A stretch of DNA of 64,000 nt from Siphonodentalium dalli (GCA_032622095.1 CP136061.1:127854754-127918753); one strand, 5' to 3'. Positions 22,855-34,482 are shown, numbered from the stretch's first letter. The notes: generated by a model not told the origin, from the sequence alone. Numbers and translations are program-made.

Positions 22855-23342
22855 TTAAAGGTACTCAATCCGAACAGAGGGTCCCCATCTCAACAGATTC
22901 CAACAACAACAATCCGATCAGAGGGTCCTATAATACTATTTCTTTGGCTTTGGGGGTAAACAATATTTGATTCGAGTCGAGGAACCCATCAAACAAAGCT
23001 CAGAGTTATTAGATATTGATTTTTAAAATTTGTTATTTACTCGAGATGAGTACTAATAATTGCCTTCAACTGCCGTAATCTGCTCGGGATGTGTACACCA
23101 AAATCTATTCAAACAGACAAGGATGGATAACTCTAAAATCAAGTGGTAATAATAACGCAATTTTGACTGAGTTCTGGGCCAGAAAGTATTCCTGATAATG
23201 AAAAATAATAGATTTCTAAAATCGATATGTAACAAATCTGAGCTTTGATGGGTGACTTCCTCGACTCGAATCAAATATTTTTGACCCCCGAAGCCATTGA
23301 AATAGTAATTGAGAGGAGTTTTATCGGATTGAGTACCTTTAA
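22855..23342. mobile_element. TTAA-flanked non-autonomous element, GGTACTCAATCC family, copy 1
   Basis: TTAAAGGTACTCAATCCGAA at 22855 and the inverted end 'cggattgagtacctttaa' ending at 23342. The near-identical copy at 32896-33387 shares the whole interior, including the C-rich 'gggtccccatctcaacagat' segment. An open frame of 73 codons on the minus strand is conserved only because both copies are the same element; no domain is recognised. Confidence 0.9.
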
Positions 23343-23527
23343 AAAAAAGTATATATATATATATATATTTTGTTTGTTTTTTTGTTGTTAAATTGAGCAG
23401 ATGGGGGAGACGTAGATGACATCTGTCTTTGTATTTGTTCTTTTTGTTGTTGTTGTTGCCTGTATTCTTCTTTCCATTGGTAGTGTTCTTTCATAAACTT
23501 ATCCGTTTCTTGAATTGTTTTCAATAA
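23343..23527 (-). pseudogene. 3' part of a degraded coding-like repeat (Q/E-rich helix)
   Basis: On the minus strand from 23524 down to 23343 there is an open stretch with a Gln/Glu/Lys-rich segment ('EEYRQQQQQKEQIQRQM') followed by a Ser/Pro tail and an AT microsatellite. It continues the sequence at 25097-25393 across the TTAA element inserted at 23528-25096. A TAA in frame at the junction breaks the reading. Similar composition is seen in the plus-strand units at 27442-29400, so I read it as an inverted, diverged copy of that repeat. Function unknown; a gag-like retrotransposon protein is one possibility. Confidence 0.4.
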
Positions 23528-25096
23528 TTAACCCTTTGAACCCTGGCGCCCCACAGTGATCGACACCCTGACCCGGGGCTCCCAGTGGTATGTCCGCTTA
23601 AATTTGACAAGTGTCTCTAGTAGCATGGTGTTGATTATGTTCAAATTGCGATACCGGTCTGAAACTTTACAGGTTTGTCCCCCATGGATCAGCGATCATT
23701 ATAAGATCGCGAGACTTTGCCTCGCGGCAACTCCTTGGTAACGGTTGCTAGGCAACTACCCGGAATTGACTGGAAAATGTAAATATAGCTCATAGCGTCG
23801 TAATTCAACCTCAGTGATTGCTTTTTTTGATGCAGGTACTACCCTAATATTAACGTGAAATTTGATATATGCCCGACCAGAATAGTGAACCAAATATCCC
23901 ATTTAAGGGTAGCAACGGTTGCTAAGCAAATACCACAACTGATCGAATGACATAATTGCACTAACCATTCAGTGGTATGTTTTGCCTTAATTTAGACAGT
24001 GTCTAGTCGCATGGCGTTGGTTATGTTGAAAGGGGACACCTACCTGAAAATGTGCAGGCATGATTTATGCATGCACGGGCCACTGATCATTGTAAGATCG
24101 GGAGACTTTGCCATCCGATCTCGCCTTAGAAACGGTTACTAGGCAACTACCCGAAATTTGCAGGACAAACGAATTCTAGCTTATAACGTTGTAATTATAC
24201 ATCAGCGAATTGCGTTTCGATGCAACCAATATCCTAATGTGAAATTAAGATATACCTGACCATGCGCGAGTAAGTCAACTTGATATGCGATAGACTTTTT
24301 GCTGCATGTGTCACAACAGAGACTGATATTACAGAGACCAGAAACAACGTAATTTCCCGTAACATATTGTGGCCCCATTGTTCAAGTAAGCTGTCTAGAT
24401 TGTGTCTACTGTACTAACATGTGAAACATGCAACAAAATGTCATATATAGCGTCACATTTCACTTAAACGCATTTTTTAAAATGAATTATAGCCTGCGCC
24501 CATGCGCATATTTTCCTAGCAGTTTCTAGCGGGCAGCCAATCCATATAGACACCTTTGCCAGCGCTGACTTCAATAGGCCAATTTAAATATATATATTAG
24601 TGGGTATGTCGTGTATAAGTATGTTATAAACCATTTATTTGTCGTTGCGCTAGTCTGCGCATGCGCGAATAAATCAACTTCATATGCGATAGACCCTTCC
24701 CCATATGTAGCAGAACACTGGTTAATATACGCGAGGGTAATTTAAACTGAAATTGTGTGTCTAAATTATGTCTGTTCTGTACACACACGGGGAACACGAA
24801 ACTATATGCCGTAAATATAGCGGCACAGTTCGCTTAAAATATCGTATGTTTTTGCAGATTATATGCTATGCGCATGCACATATATTTCTACCCGATACTA
24901 GCGGTCAACCATTCCATACACACCATGGGCGCCGCTGACATATGTGGGGGCAATTTAAATATAAATCAGTGGGTCTGACGCTCGTTATACTATATATAAA
25001 TTTGCATGTCGTCGCTGCACCGAAATATCGGTGTTACGGGATATTGTCACAGTGCGTTTGTACCTAAATATTGGTGTTACGGGTTCAAAGGGTTAA
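23528..25096. mobile_element. TTAA-flanked 1.57-kb element with internal duplications and X-box-like motifs
   Basis: TTAACCCTTTGAACCCTGGC at 23528 and 'tgttacgggttcaaagggttaa'-type right end at 25093-25096 form inverted tips. The interior has two tandem pairs: 23584-23775 resembles 23968-24160, and about 24260-24560 resembles 24650-24930. 'cggttgctaggcaactacc' (about 23738-23757), 'cggttgctaagcaaatacc' (about 23918) and 'cggttactaggcaactacc' (about 24133) resemble RFX X-boxes. No transposase. Confidence 0.8.
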
Positions 25097-25393
25097 GGCT
25101 GCTTTTTCTTGTTCTTCATCTTCTGTGGGCGACGCCGGCCTCTCCAGGTATCTCGGCGTCGCAGGGACGGTGGTGGTAGATTCCGCCCCTGGTGGAGACT
25201 GGCTAGGTGATTCCAGCTCCACAATGAAGACAGCAGCGGGGACATCCGGGGTGACGTCGGTGTCCACCTTTCCGCTGTCCACATCGACGACAGGGACGTC
25301 CGGGATGACTTTTGCGTCCCTGCTCCTGCTGGTGGTGGCATCTGCGGGAGGCCAATCTTCTGCCCCGGAGGCCAAGTGGGATAACATAACATA
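25097..25393 (-). pseudogene. 5' part of the degraded coding-like repeat (Pro/Ser/Thr/Asp-rich)
   Basis: A minus-strand frame from about 25390 to 25097 encodes a low-complexity Pro/Thr/Ser/Asp/Glu-rich segment (for example 'VVDVDSGKVDTDVTPDVPAA', ending near 'PTEDEEQEKAA'). GC content is higher than the surroundings. Several frames are open in parallel because of composition. It joins 23343-23527 once the TTAA insert is removed. Phrases such as 'caccaccagcaggagcaggg' resemble 'caccaccagagcagggacga' at 27767, linking it to the plus-strand tandem units. No family assigned. Confidence 0.4.
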
Positions 25394-25883
25394 ATAGACA
25401 GCCCTGGGAATTAAGGAAAATTTGCCTAGGCAATATATTTGCCTAGGTGAAAGAAATCGGCCTAGGCAAAAACAGATTTTACCTAGGCAATTTTCCAACA
25501 ATATTGCCATCTCAAATCAATATGATTCAATAATAACCTGAAATGCTTAGTTACATGTATTTTGGGGAACATTATTTCCATACCACTAGTACTCAACATA
25601 TATGTACAAATCCACAAATCATCTTGAAAACAAGTGTCCTTATACCGGTACATGTAGCTAGTTAATTGTCCAGTGCCATGGAAACAACTGTAGGACAATA
25701 TATGTAAAGAGTGATTGAAGGAAGTCATTTTGGCTAAAGAGGTTCTATTTCTGATAGACAAAAATCAAATTTAGTAACCCAATGAACTTGTTTTACCTAG
25801 GAAATATAATTGCCTAGGCAAACCGATTTTGCCTCTGCTTTTACCTAGGCATTGCCTATTGACTAGGCTAATTCCCAGGGCTG
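25394..25883. mobile_element. inverted-repeat element with CAGCCCTGGGAATTA ends and CCTAGGC motifs
   Basis: Ends CAGCCCTGGGAATTAAGGAA and 'taattcccagggctg' are inverted. Many 'gcctaggcaa' / 'ttgcctaggc' palindromes occur in both subterminal regions. The 141-codon open frame on the minus strand runs from this element into the adjacent repeat and is not a gene. The hAT-like CAG start is suggestive, but flanking duplications do not match cleanly. Confidence 0.6.
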
Positions 25884-25949
25884 ATAGATCGTCTGGCTGA
25901 CAGTATTTAAACAATGGGCTTAATCAAACCACATTTATACGATTCGAAA

Positions 25950-27441
25950 AACAATTCCAGAGTTGTGAATGTCAAATCCCCCACAGTATAGTATGGTGAA
26001 TATTTAATAATGTTTTATATGTTTAATATGATAATTAATTATGAACCACAACCAAATTTAAAGGGGTACTGTACGCCAAATGTTGTTGTTGGTTCCTATA
26101 GTCTCCGAGTCGGAGAATAAGGTAACAATTTTTCCATTATTTGAAAGTCTGTTGAGTACGAAGTCATGTTACGGATGACAAATTTACCGGAATGCAAAAA
26201 TACAAATTGTCGTTGTCGAGTAGTTTTTGTAAAGTTTTCAACCAAATGAATCAAATAAAAGTTATATTATATGCATACTAGTCCCATATAATCATTTAAG
26301 TTATTGTATCGTCGCTAGTCAGTGAGTGGCTTGAGTGTTCTCCCCGTATCATCATAATATTTTAAGCGATCGTGTGTGCGATCGGTTTAACAATCCAGTA
26401 TCCCTCAATTACTGTTTTTGATTACGGTAATTCGTAATTTAATTGACGCCATTTTATGGCTCCAGTCATAAATTCAATTTATATCAAATTATTAACTTTT
26501 AAATTATTAAATTTTAAGATAGCCTATTAACCTGAGCGTTTACAGAATACATCTTCGACTCAAATTACCTATGTTTCTATATATTATCGATATTAGATAG
26601 TTGTTGTCACCTGAAATTTAATGAAAATGGCGTACAGTACCCCTTTAAGAGTGGTTGTACTCAACAATTTGTCAGTCAGTGTCCAACCCACGCAACGAAA
26701 TTGGGTGAGTTTGTCAAAGTAGCATATTAAATCCAGCATATTTACACTTGAAGGCAGTTGCAAATCACTGGTTTATTTGTCAAAGTAATACATATTCCAT
26801 TACCGATTACAAGTTGGCATGACCGCGTTCGCAGATTGCTGCTTCCAGCAGTCAAGTCGCTCTGTATAGATTTACTGGGTGTTTGCAATTGGGGACATAG
26901 AGTAGAGTTTCTCAACTTTAATAATTGAATAACATTGTAAACAAGAATATTCACCACAGTGAATGATAACTTGGAAGACAATATAGCTCATTATATTAAA
27001 AGATTGTCAATCGAAGCGAGAAAATGAACGACAACCACCAATTTTAGTGATATACAATTTTCTCTGATAGGAACCGGAAACTGAACGAAAGGTTGAACTC
27101 AATCGAGACGGTGTCATTTACCGGTAGTTCTCACTATCCACAAACATATGTTGATTTTATCCAGTGAAATATATTGTAAGAGAAATAATTTATTTTGTTC
27201 TTAAAATGTGTGAGAATTGATCAAAAGATCTGATTTACGAAACAGTTTGTTCCGGAATTTAATAATTCCGCCATTTGACATTACCATCAGTTGCCGATGT
27301 CATGCATGTACACACTGTACAACTTAATTCATTACAATTTCGAGGCTGTATTTCTCTCATATTTAAAGCACAATAAAATAACTAAATAAATTTCCTATTA
27401 TAGACGAGGCTGGCCAGCCCGCCTTGAGATTTCCAGGCCTG
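25950..27441. mobile_element. hAT-type non-autonomous element, CAGGCCTGG family, copy 2 (inverted, interrupted)
   Basis: Right end at 27441 reads 'cttgagatttccaggcctg', the inverted tip of 19551-20681. Internal sequence matches that copy in reverse ('ccagagttgtgaatgtcaaa', 'gggtttgcaattggggac'-like and 'cagtttgttccggaattt' phrases). It is split by the TTAA element 26058-26648. The left border is uncertain. Identity to copy 1 is moderate, so this is an older copy. Confidence 0.6.
26058..26648. mobile_element. TTAA-flanked non-autonomous element
   Basis: TTAAAGGGGTACTGTACGCC at 26058 and the inverted 'ggcgtacagtacccctttaa' ending at 26648. TTAA on both sides is piggyBac-like. The 591-bp interior holds no ORF. 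The tips resemble those of 63-324 and 52512-57587 (AAGGGG..ACTGTAC), so they probably share a mobilising transposase. Confidence 0.9.
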
Positions 27442-29400
27442 GGCAGTCGAGCGGACAAGTTGCAGTGCTTGCATTGTCTCTTGTTGCTGTTCCCGCTGAC
27501 TGGTCCCGATTTGCCTGTGAGTTGTGTGGTCCTCCTTTGGGAGTTAGCCACCCAGGTGACTCGGCGTGAGTGTTTTGGACCTGGCAGAGGATTATGGAGT
27601 TAATCCCCTATGCTTTGTTAGCAGCCTTGGACAGATTGCACATTGTGGATACCCTTAGCTGGACTCTACACCAGACTATAAGGGAGGCTTCGTGCATATG
27701 TCTGTGGAGTACAGGAACACAGCAGCTGGACACCACCAGGGCCCATGGTTCTCAGCAGGGATGTCACCACCAGAGCAGGGACGAGGAGGAAGAAGACAAA
27801 GACAAAGACCCCTTCATGTCGACGCAGGGACATTGTCACTACAATCCAGCAGCACCACCAACAACAACAACAGTTCTGGCTCCAGCTCAACGGTACAGAG
27901 CTTATGGCAGAATTGGCAGCACTTATAAAAAATCAAGAGACAGATACGAAGAACAAGAACAGCATGGAGACATCTGCCAGACTCAACCACCAAGCTAGAG
28001 ACGCACTGACAACAACAGAAGAATGTAGAAAAAAGAAGCCAAAAAAAGAAGAATTAACATAAAAAATATATATACTAGTATCTACTAGTAGATCATCCCC
28101 CCCCCCCATCATCTCACTGTTATGTCACCATCATTACACTCAATATCATTCATTCATAAGTGGGGTGTAGGGCGGGTTCCGTCCCCTTCCAAATCCTCCC
28201 GGGTTCACTCCCAAATCCCCAGAGCATCCGGAGTGAGCGTTTTGGACCTGGCAGAGGATTATGGAGTTAATCCCCTCTGCTTTGTTAGCAGCCTTGGACA
28301 GATTGCACATTGTGAATACCCTTAGCTGGACTCTACACCAGGCTACGGGAGGCTTCGTGCATCCATCTGTGGAGTACAGGACTGCTGTGCACAGCTGGAA
28401 ATCACCAGCCCTGGGCCCATGGTTCTGCGCAGGAATACCACCACCAGAGCAGGGAAGAAGACAAAGACCCCTTCCCGGAGATGCAGGGATGCAGTTCGAA
28501 GGACTGATCAATAGAAGAAAGAAGGTGGCAGCTGTTGAATGGCCGGCTGCCCCTTCTCACTCGGCTGCGATGACTGATGGTCACCTGCCCACCAACGCGG
28601 ATGCTGCAGGAAGTACAGCCTGGAAGAGGTCTGAGAGACGCCAGGCCACCCCTCCCCCACTGAAATGCTGACTGATGTCACCCAGACAGCTTCTGCTGAT
28701 GCCGTGATGGAGATCGAAACTTCCTTTACTCCGATGACTCCGGAATACATCAGCCCAGAGTCATCTATCGCCACTACGACCAGCAGCACCAACAACAACA
28801 GTACTGGCTCCATCTCAGCTTGCATAGATTATGGCAAGATCGGCAGCCCTTACTAAAACATCAGAGGAGATCCTAGCCAAATGTGAAGTCATAGAACAGT
28901 GTGCAGCTATCTGCCAGTCTCAACCACCACCACCACTACCGCCAACAACAACAGAAGAACTAACAAAAAAAGAAACCAAAAAAGAAAAAGAAATAAAAAC
29001 AAATGTGTAGATCATTTTCACCATCACCTTCACCATGTCATGTAAAATGTTAAACCCTTTCATGACCCCATCTAAAATTACAAAGTGTCCTTTCAAATCC
29101 TCCCTGGCCTGGCCCAAAATCCCTAATAAACAAGCCACATTTATCATTAGCCAGTTAAGATTGGAGCGGGCAAGTTGCATTAATGCTTGGCGTCTTGTCG
29201 TCGTTTATCTTGACTGAGTCCGGATCGCTTGTGAGTTGTGTGGCCATTCTGAAAAGAACTTAGCTGCCCGAGCGATTCGACGAGAGTGATTTTGGACCTG
29301 GTAGATGATTATGGAGTTAATCTAGCTCCTCTGCCGTGGTCACCGCCTTGGACAGGTTGCGCGCTGTGGACACCCTTAGCTGGACTCTACACTTTCACGG
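27442..29400 (+). repeat. three tandem diverged units of an unidentified coding-like repeat
   Basis: Units near 27442-28125, 28126-29040 and 29041-29400 (partial) share 'gttttggacctggcagagga', 'ttatggagttaatcccct', 'gccttggacagattgca' and 'acccttagctggactctaca'. Units 1 and 3 share 'gagcgggcaagttgca'-type and 'gagttgtgtgg' phrases. Units 1 and 2 continue into stretches encoding Gln/Ser/Thr/Asn-rich protein, e.g. 'NGTELMAELAALIKNQE' near 27890, and end in A-rich 'aaaaagaagaa' tails. The frames are broken repeatedly. No family identified; a decayed gag-like gene or a chimeric satellite are options. Confidence 0.55.
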
Positions 29401-29594
29401 TAAGTCTATTTATCACATAATTTGGCCATAACAGCAGTTTCATAATTATCGGTAGTAGACACGTTTAATATCAGCGCGTGCGATGACGTCACGGCGTTCT
29501 TCAAATAACTTGCGATCGCTGTAGTTTATGATTGTTGTTTTCGATGAATATTTCGCGTTGCTTCGGGTTTATTTGATCATGTGATAAAAGGTAT
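29401..29594. other. no feature recognised
   Basis: Follows the third tandem unit. 'gcgcgtgcgatgacgtcacg' contains a CRE-like TGACGTCA but no gene start is nearby. Confidence 0.35.
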
Positions 29595-29702
29595 CTCACA
29601 CTCGTCCTATTTTATACGTAATTTATCAACCTCGTCCACTAAATCGAATTTAGTGAACTCGGTTGATAAATTCCGTATAAAATAGAAACTCATGTGAGAT
29701 CC
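29595..29702. repeat. palindromic hairpin, about 108 bp
   Basis: 'tcctattttatacg' and 'aatttatcaacctcgtccac' face 'gaactcggttgataaatt' and 'ccgtataaaatagaaactca', centred on 'taaatcgaattta'. Probably a small MITE; no unambiguous target duplication. Confidence 0.65.
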
Positions 29703-30311
29703 TCTATATCTACAACTTCTCCCATCAGTATCACAGTGGCCAGGTTGTCGATATAGTCTCCATCAAATTAAAAAGTACAATTTATCTTTCAATATCGGGG
29801 AATTGGCTACACCAAACTTCAAGCTAGTTAAAATCATCATTATGATTGGCTTTGAAAATGTCTTGAAAAGTTTGCATGTGTTTGATATTCTTATTAATTG
29901 TTTGTGTTCTGCATGCTCACATTTGGGGAATACAAGTGCGTAAAAACTGGACTTTTATATTGCGTGTTCATTATGCACTCCGATAACACTACCATACTTT
30001 ATTATATGACTACCACTACTCCCTTACAAATACCACTATTGTTTGGCGATAAATTCCGAGCAGTCGGAAAACGCTTGTCTGGTCGTGAGCCGTATCGGTA
30101 TTCTATGAATTCCGTATCAGTATCCTTTGAATTCCGTATCAGTATCCCGTGAAATTAGGTCACCGGAAGTTGGGAATTGGGAGTTTTGGGTGATGACTGG
30201 GAATGTTCAATGGAGTACTTTTGCCTGGGTGATGACATGGGGTGGTGTAACGAAGTAGTTTTGCCCTTTGTGACATGGGATGAACCAAAAATGTGTCTTA
30301 TAATAAACGCT
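29703..30311. other. no gene recognised
   Basis: Open frames at 29898 and 30177 lack domains. The 'gaattccgtatcagtatcc' phrase recurs twice at 30107-30147. Confidence 0.4.
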
Positions 30312-30474
30312 TTATCGGTACAGAGAAGTGATATGGGCTGCAGTATCACGTCTCGTTGACGATGTCAGATCGCCGCATCAAACTCGCTGCCTGCGGCAGC
30401 TCGTTTGATACGGCGATCTGACATCGTCAACTCGGCGTGATATTGCAGCCCATATCACTTCACTGTACCGATAA
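30312..30474. mobile_element. near-perfect palindrome, probable MITE
   Basis: 'tatcggtacagagaagtgat' and 'atgggctgcagtatcacg' on the left are mirrored by 'cgtgatattgcagcccat' and 'atcacttcactgtaccgata' on the right. The centre is 'ctgcctgcggcagc'. Arms of about 75 bp carry few mismatches. A TA-type insertion is possible. Confidence 0.75.
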
Positions 30475-31292
30475 TGTGTATTTATGGACTAGCACTTCAT
30501 GCCAATACCATCATCATATCCAATATCCCACGTTTCACTAAAATATTATTTGACAATCATATATTTTCTGGGAGGAGTATATTATATTAGATTAATATTA
30601 TCTGGCACCAAGGACTGGAGGAGTATGCACACAGCATGTTTTGGTACTAGTACTTCAACTTGCTTTGATTGAACAGAACAGGTCAGGCACATCGATCCTG
30701 AATTTCACTAAATTTATATATGAACATTACCATTTTGTGAATTTGATAATGAGGAATAATCCAATTTAATCATATTTCACACATATTATTCAAAATCAGT
30801 ATCGCACTAATTCGGTATCATACATATATATATATTTTGTCCAGAAGAATTACTAATCATGACGGCACACGATACGCAACTCAATTAGCATTCAATTAGT
30901 TTAAATGTTGTGATGATGGAGCGATTGAGTCAACATGTTATTGTCAATGTCATTTAGAAAGGCATATATAATATATTAGTAATAATTAATATTGGATAAC
31001 AAAGCTGGCGCAAAAGATTGCACTAACATATTTTGTCGGAAGACTGTTCATTCGCTGCGATATTGTTAAGAGTGAAATTTAGCTGTACACTGGCATGCAC
31101 TGTCTTCTATTCCAGACGCAAATAAAGGAAACATGAATATGTTATGGTCATACATGTATACCGGTACCACTATAAATTAGTATAAGTTAAACAGTGGAAT
31201 TCAGGATGTGCCTGACCTGTTGAATGCCAACAGCAACAATAATAATGATGTGTATGTATAATAAATATTATGAATTATCTCATGCAACCAAC
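30475..31292. other. start of FOXO intron 1 on the minus strand
   Basis: Sequence immediately 3' of the FOXO exon 1 donor (minus strand) contains no further forkhead-coding block. It is AT-rich with no ORF of note. Confidence 0.55.
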
Positions 31293-31652
31293 CTTCCAGC
31301 CTGCAGAGCTTGTACTATCCCCTTTATCCTTGAAATATGGTACATTTTGTACCATCCAGTCATAAATCTGAGACAGTGTCAACCTTTTATCAGGAGCACT
31401 TTCCACTGCTTTAGTTATGAGATCTGCGTAGGAAAGATTTCCCCATGCATTCCTCCGCGAAGAGGTTTTTTTGGTAGACCCCTGATCTTCTTTATGTTGA
31501 ATATCCGCAGTGCCTCCACTTCCACATGATTCGTTCTCACTCGCAGGACTAACAGACGGATCGTTTTTAGGCTCAACAATGCGATGCGGCCATGTGTACG
31601 AACGTGTTCTAGTTTGAGGCTCGAAACTTGGGTCTATGTCAGGGGCCTCCAT
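31293..31652 (-). CDS. FOXO: FOXO forkhead transcription factor, coding exon 1 (120 codons)
   Basis: FOXO proteins are insulin/PI3K-AKT-controlled nuclear transcription factors that bind GTAAACA-type sites and drive stress, metabolic and longevity genes. The exon begins [20 protein letters not shown], with an AKT-consensus site R15-x-R17-x-x-T20. A Ser/Glu-rich linker follows, and from residue 66 '[18 protein letters not shown]' opens the forkhead domain, continuing '[17 protein letters not shown]' and ending 'DSTSSAGWK' at residue 120. This is where FOXO genes are typically split before the NSIRHNLS recognition helix. A GT donor (gttggt) follows at 31292-31291. The ATG at 31652 has a favourable context (aaaaATGG). 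The rest of the forkhead is not visible in the window, so intron 1 probably spans at least 31 kb. Identification is from memory of the family but nearly unmistakable. Confidence 0.96.
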
Positions 31653-32895
31653 TTTTGATGTCGATTACACAAATTCAGTCGACAAAGTAGGTCAAAATTT
31701 ACGAATAAATATCAATAAATCCCGCGCACAAAACGTATCGGCACATTTTCCTTGATGAAAGGAATTTCATGGTTCCAATATTTTGGAATGTCACTTGATT
31801 ATCGGGGGAATAAACGCATAAAACAGAACATATATATGATAAATCCATATGCTTATCGTTGACCTCGCACCGAGCGAAGAGAAACGTGACGTCGAAGTTG
31901 TCACGGGCGATTTGCATATTTTGCGCAGAGAGCTACTGCGCATAAGGCAGAACACGTGCTCGATGGTTAATATTTCACATTGGAATGTCACTTAATGGGT
32001 TATAATGCATATCGTGCAGTGATTTATTGTTTGCAAATGTATACTATTAATGAAATCAGACAAAATTATCTGTTAGAGACTTTTAGAGAATTAGAATAAC
32101 TACTAACAGAAAAACAATGACAATATTATTGTTTGTATCACGTGGCCAATTCTTTGTTTATTTACATCTTACAACACGTGTTCGTCTATTACCGGTACCG
32201 GTACATTGTTTTCATGTTGGAAAACAAATCCTCCTACCTAGTTCATTCGGTGCAATTTCGATTGGTTATAGACAACGCGACATCAAAGTGAAAATGACTC
32301 CACCATATCAGTATTATGCCCAGTATTGTACTCTTACGCTATAACAAGTACTCATGCACTCACAGTTGTAGGCCTATCAATGGTGATTTTATGTTTCGAC
32401 AGTGTAAGTAAATATTGATAATAAAAAATCCAAATGAACCAATGCGCCCATGTCCAATTTTAATAAATGTTTGAAGTAAGAAGATGGTTGTACTTAAGCT
32501 CCAGAGTACCCTATGTGCACTTCACTGAAAATCAATACCATGTCTGATGAATGTGAACAATGCACGTACCAGTACCGGTATTACAATATAAGGGCCCTTC
32601 CATATTACAAGATCTGCTTCAATTGGGTCCTGATTACCTGTGATTACCTGTGATCTTCGGTCTTCTTAAGCCCAGAGGCTTGTATTGACCTCTTCCACTG
32701 GACGCAGATTCCTGTCTGATCGTATGATTCCCGGCAGAGTTCAAATAACAACCAGCAGTAAAAAACGGAATACTTTAATAAAATAGCCCGATCGATCGAC
32801 ATGCATCACAGGTCCATTATGGAAATAGGTGGTATGCTTGGTAGGACACAGCATGCCACTTTAAGAAACCAGTTAAGGCAACGAAATACACGTAA
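31653..32895 (-). promoter_or_regulatory. FOXO upstream region (5' UTR/promoter side), no element proven
   Basis: Lies directly upstream of the FOXO start codon on the minus strand. Within it are CpG-containing patches (31700-31740, 31860-31960) and CACGTG E-boxes at about 31952 and 32140. No TATA or cap site can be assigned from sequence alone; first non-coding exons could lie here. ORFs in this stretch show no domains. Confidence 0.35.
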
Positions 32896-33387
32896 TTAAA
32901 GGTACTCAATCCGAACAGAGGGTCCCCATCTCAACAGATTCCAACAACAACAATCCTATCAGAGGGTCCTATATTACTATTTCTTTGGCTTTGGGGGTAA
33001 AAAATATTTGATTCGAGTCGAGGAACCCATCAAACAAAGCTCAGAGTTATTAGATATTGATTTTTTAAATTTGTTATTTACTCGAGATGAGTACTAATAA
33101 TAATTTGCCTTCAACTGCCGTAATCTGCTCGGGATGTGTACACCAAAATCTATTCAAACAGACAAGGATGGATAACTCTAAAATCAAGTGGTAATAATAA
33201 CGCAATTTTGACTGAGTTCTGGGCCAGAAAGTATTCCCGATAATGAAAAATAATAGATTTCTAAAATCGATATGTAACAAATCTGAGCTTTGATGGGTGA
33301 CTTCCTCGACTCGAATCAAATATTTTTGACCCCAGAAACCATTGAAATAGTAATTGAGAGGAGTTTTATCGGATTGAGTACCTTTAA
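32896..33387. mobile_element. TTAA-flanked non-autonomous element, GGTACTCAATCC family, copy 2
   Basis: TTAAAGGTACTCAATCCGAA at 32896 and 'cggattgagtacctttaa' ending at 33387. It is almost identical to 22855-23342 in the same orientation, with a few substitutions and a 3-base 'taa' expansion near 33102. High identity implies recent spread. It lies about 1.2 kb upstream of the FOXO start codon. Confidence 0.92.
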
Positions 33388-34482
33388 TTATGATTTACTT
33401 TTGTACTGGTATTTGTTTGGAAGCCAAATACCAGTACATGTGATTTACATTAGTATTTGATACCTGGAAGCCGGTGTGACTTTAACCTGGACAATATATT
33501 GCAGCCAAATAATTGCAAAACCATTACTACCTCTATACTGGATCAGGTATGCACCAACTAAGGTGAATTAATAGAATTAGGTGATATTATAATGAGGAGC
33601 ATAGCAGATAGAGTTGTCCCTCCTGCAATGTTAATTAGAACAGAGAGCACTTACCAAAGACACCCACTTGTATGAACATTACAGGAGGGGCAAATCTGCA
33701 TCCGCTTCACCGGTAACACTAACTATAATGTATGGCTAAGTTCCCCATACCCAACTTTAATTATCCATGAATATACTAGACGTATATCTATGACTCACAT
33801 AGCTGGCAGTCCTGAGCATGTATACATACTAGTATTTGTGTCATGTATGCATCAGCATTTTAAATTTTATCAATAATCCGAAAGGTGGAATATTTCTAAT
33901 TATATGAATTCTCAATATCCAGGAATATCAGACATATATGTGTATTTATTAATTAGATATGACATTTTTGCCCAGTACTGCTTGTTTAATATCGAACTAT
34001 AGGTGAATATCGCTTCAATTTGTACTTAAACCGAATAATATCATTTTACGACATCACCAATCCGAGTAATATAATTTTATGACATCACAAATCCGAGTGA
34101 TATGGTGTTACGACATGCTGTAACTCTAACTTTCAAGAGTGAATACTTTTTCGAAACTGGGCTGAGAAATCATCAGTCGACATAAATTTCGACTCAGTAT
34201 ATCATATAAATTCATCTGAATATTATAATTATTACGGAGATGTTTACGTCGACTGAGAAATCATATACCAAATTTGGTTCCGATCAGATAGAAAATGTTT
34301 CAGTTATCGCACCATGAGTAAAGTGTCTGTGTACAGACAGACAGGCAGATGGACGGACGAACGACGAGTGGTCAATCGTTGACGGACGGACGTATGACAC
34401 GGACGATGGACTCCAACCCATGGCAATAGCTCAAACTTGAGCTAAAAATGCATGGTGATGTAAAAGATGTTACTTTTCTATT
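33388..34482. repeat. mixed dispersed-repeat remnants
   Basis: 34030-34110 has three 'gacatcac(c/a)aatccgagt' units. 34255-34450 ends with 'acggacggacgtatg', 'ccaacccatggcaatagctc' and 'aaacttgagctaaaaatg', a mollusc-type repeat tail. The rest is unassigned. Confidence 0.45.

Noticed and set aside
25085-25510. 141-codon minus-strand frame as an intact gene
   Set aside because: It starts inside the CAGCCCTGG-ended element and ends in the TTAA element; the shared middle is a degraded repeat with parallel open frames.
23053-33319. Matching minus-strand frames at 23053-23274 and 33074-33319 as a possible conserved gene
   Set aside because: They are the same part of two near-identical TTAA elements; frame lengths differ through small indels and no domain is visible.
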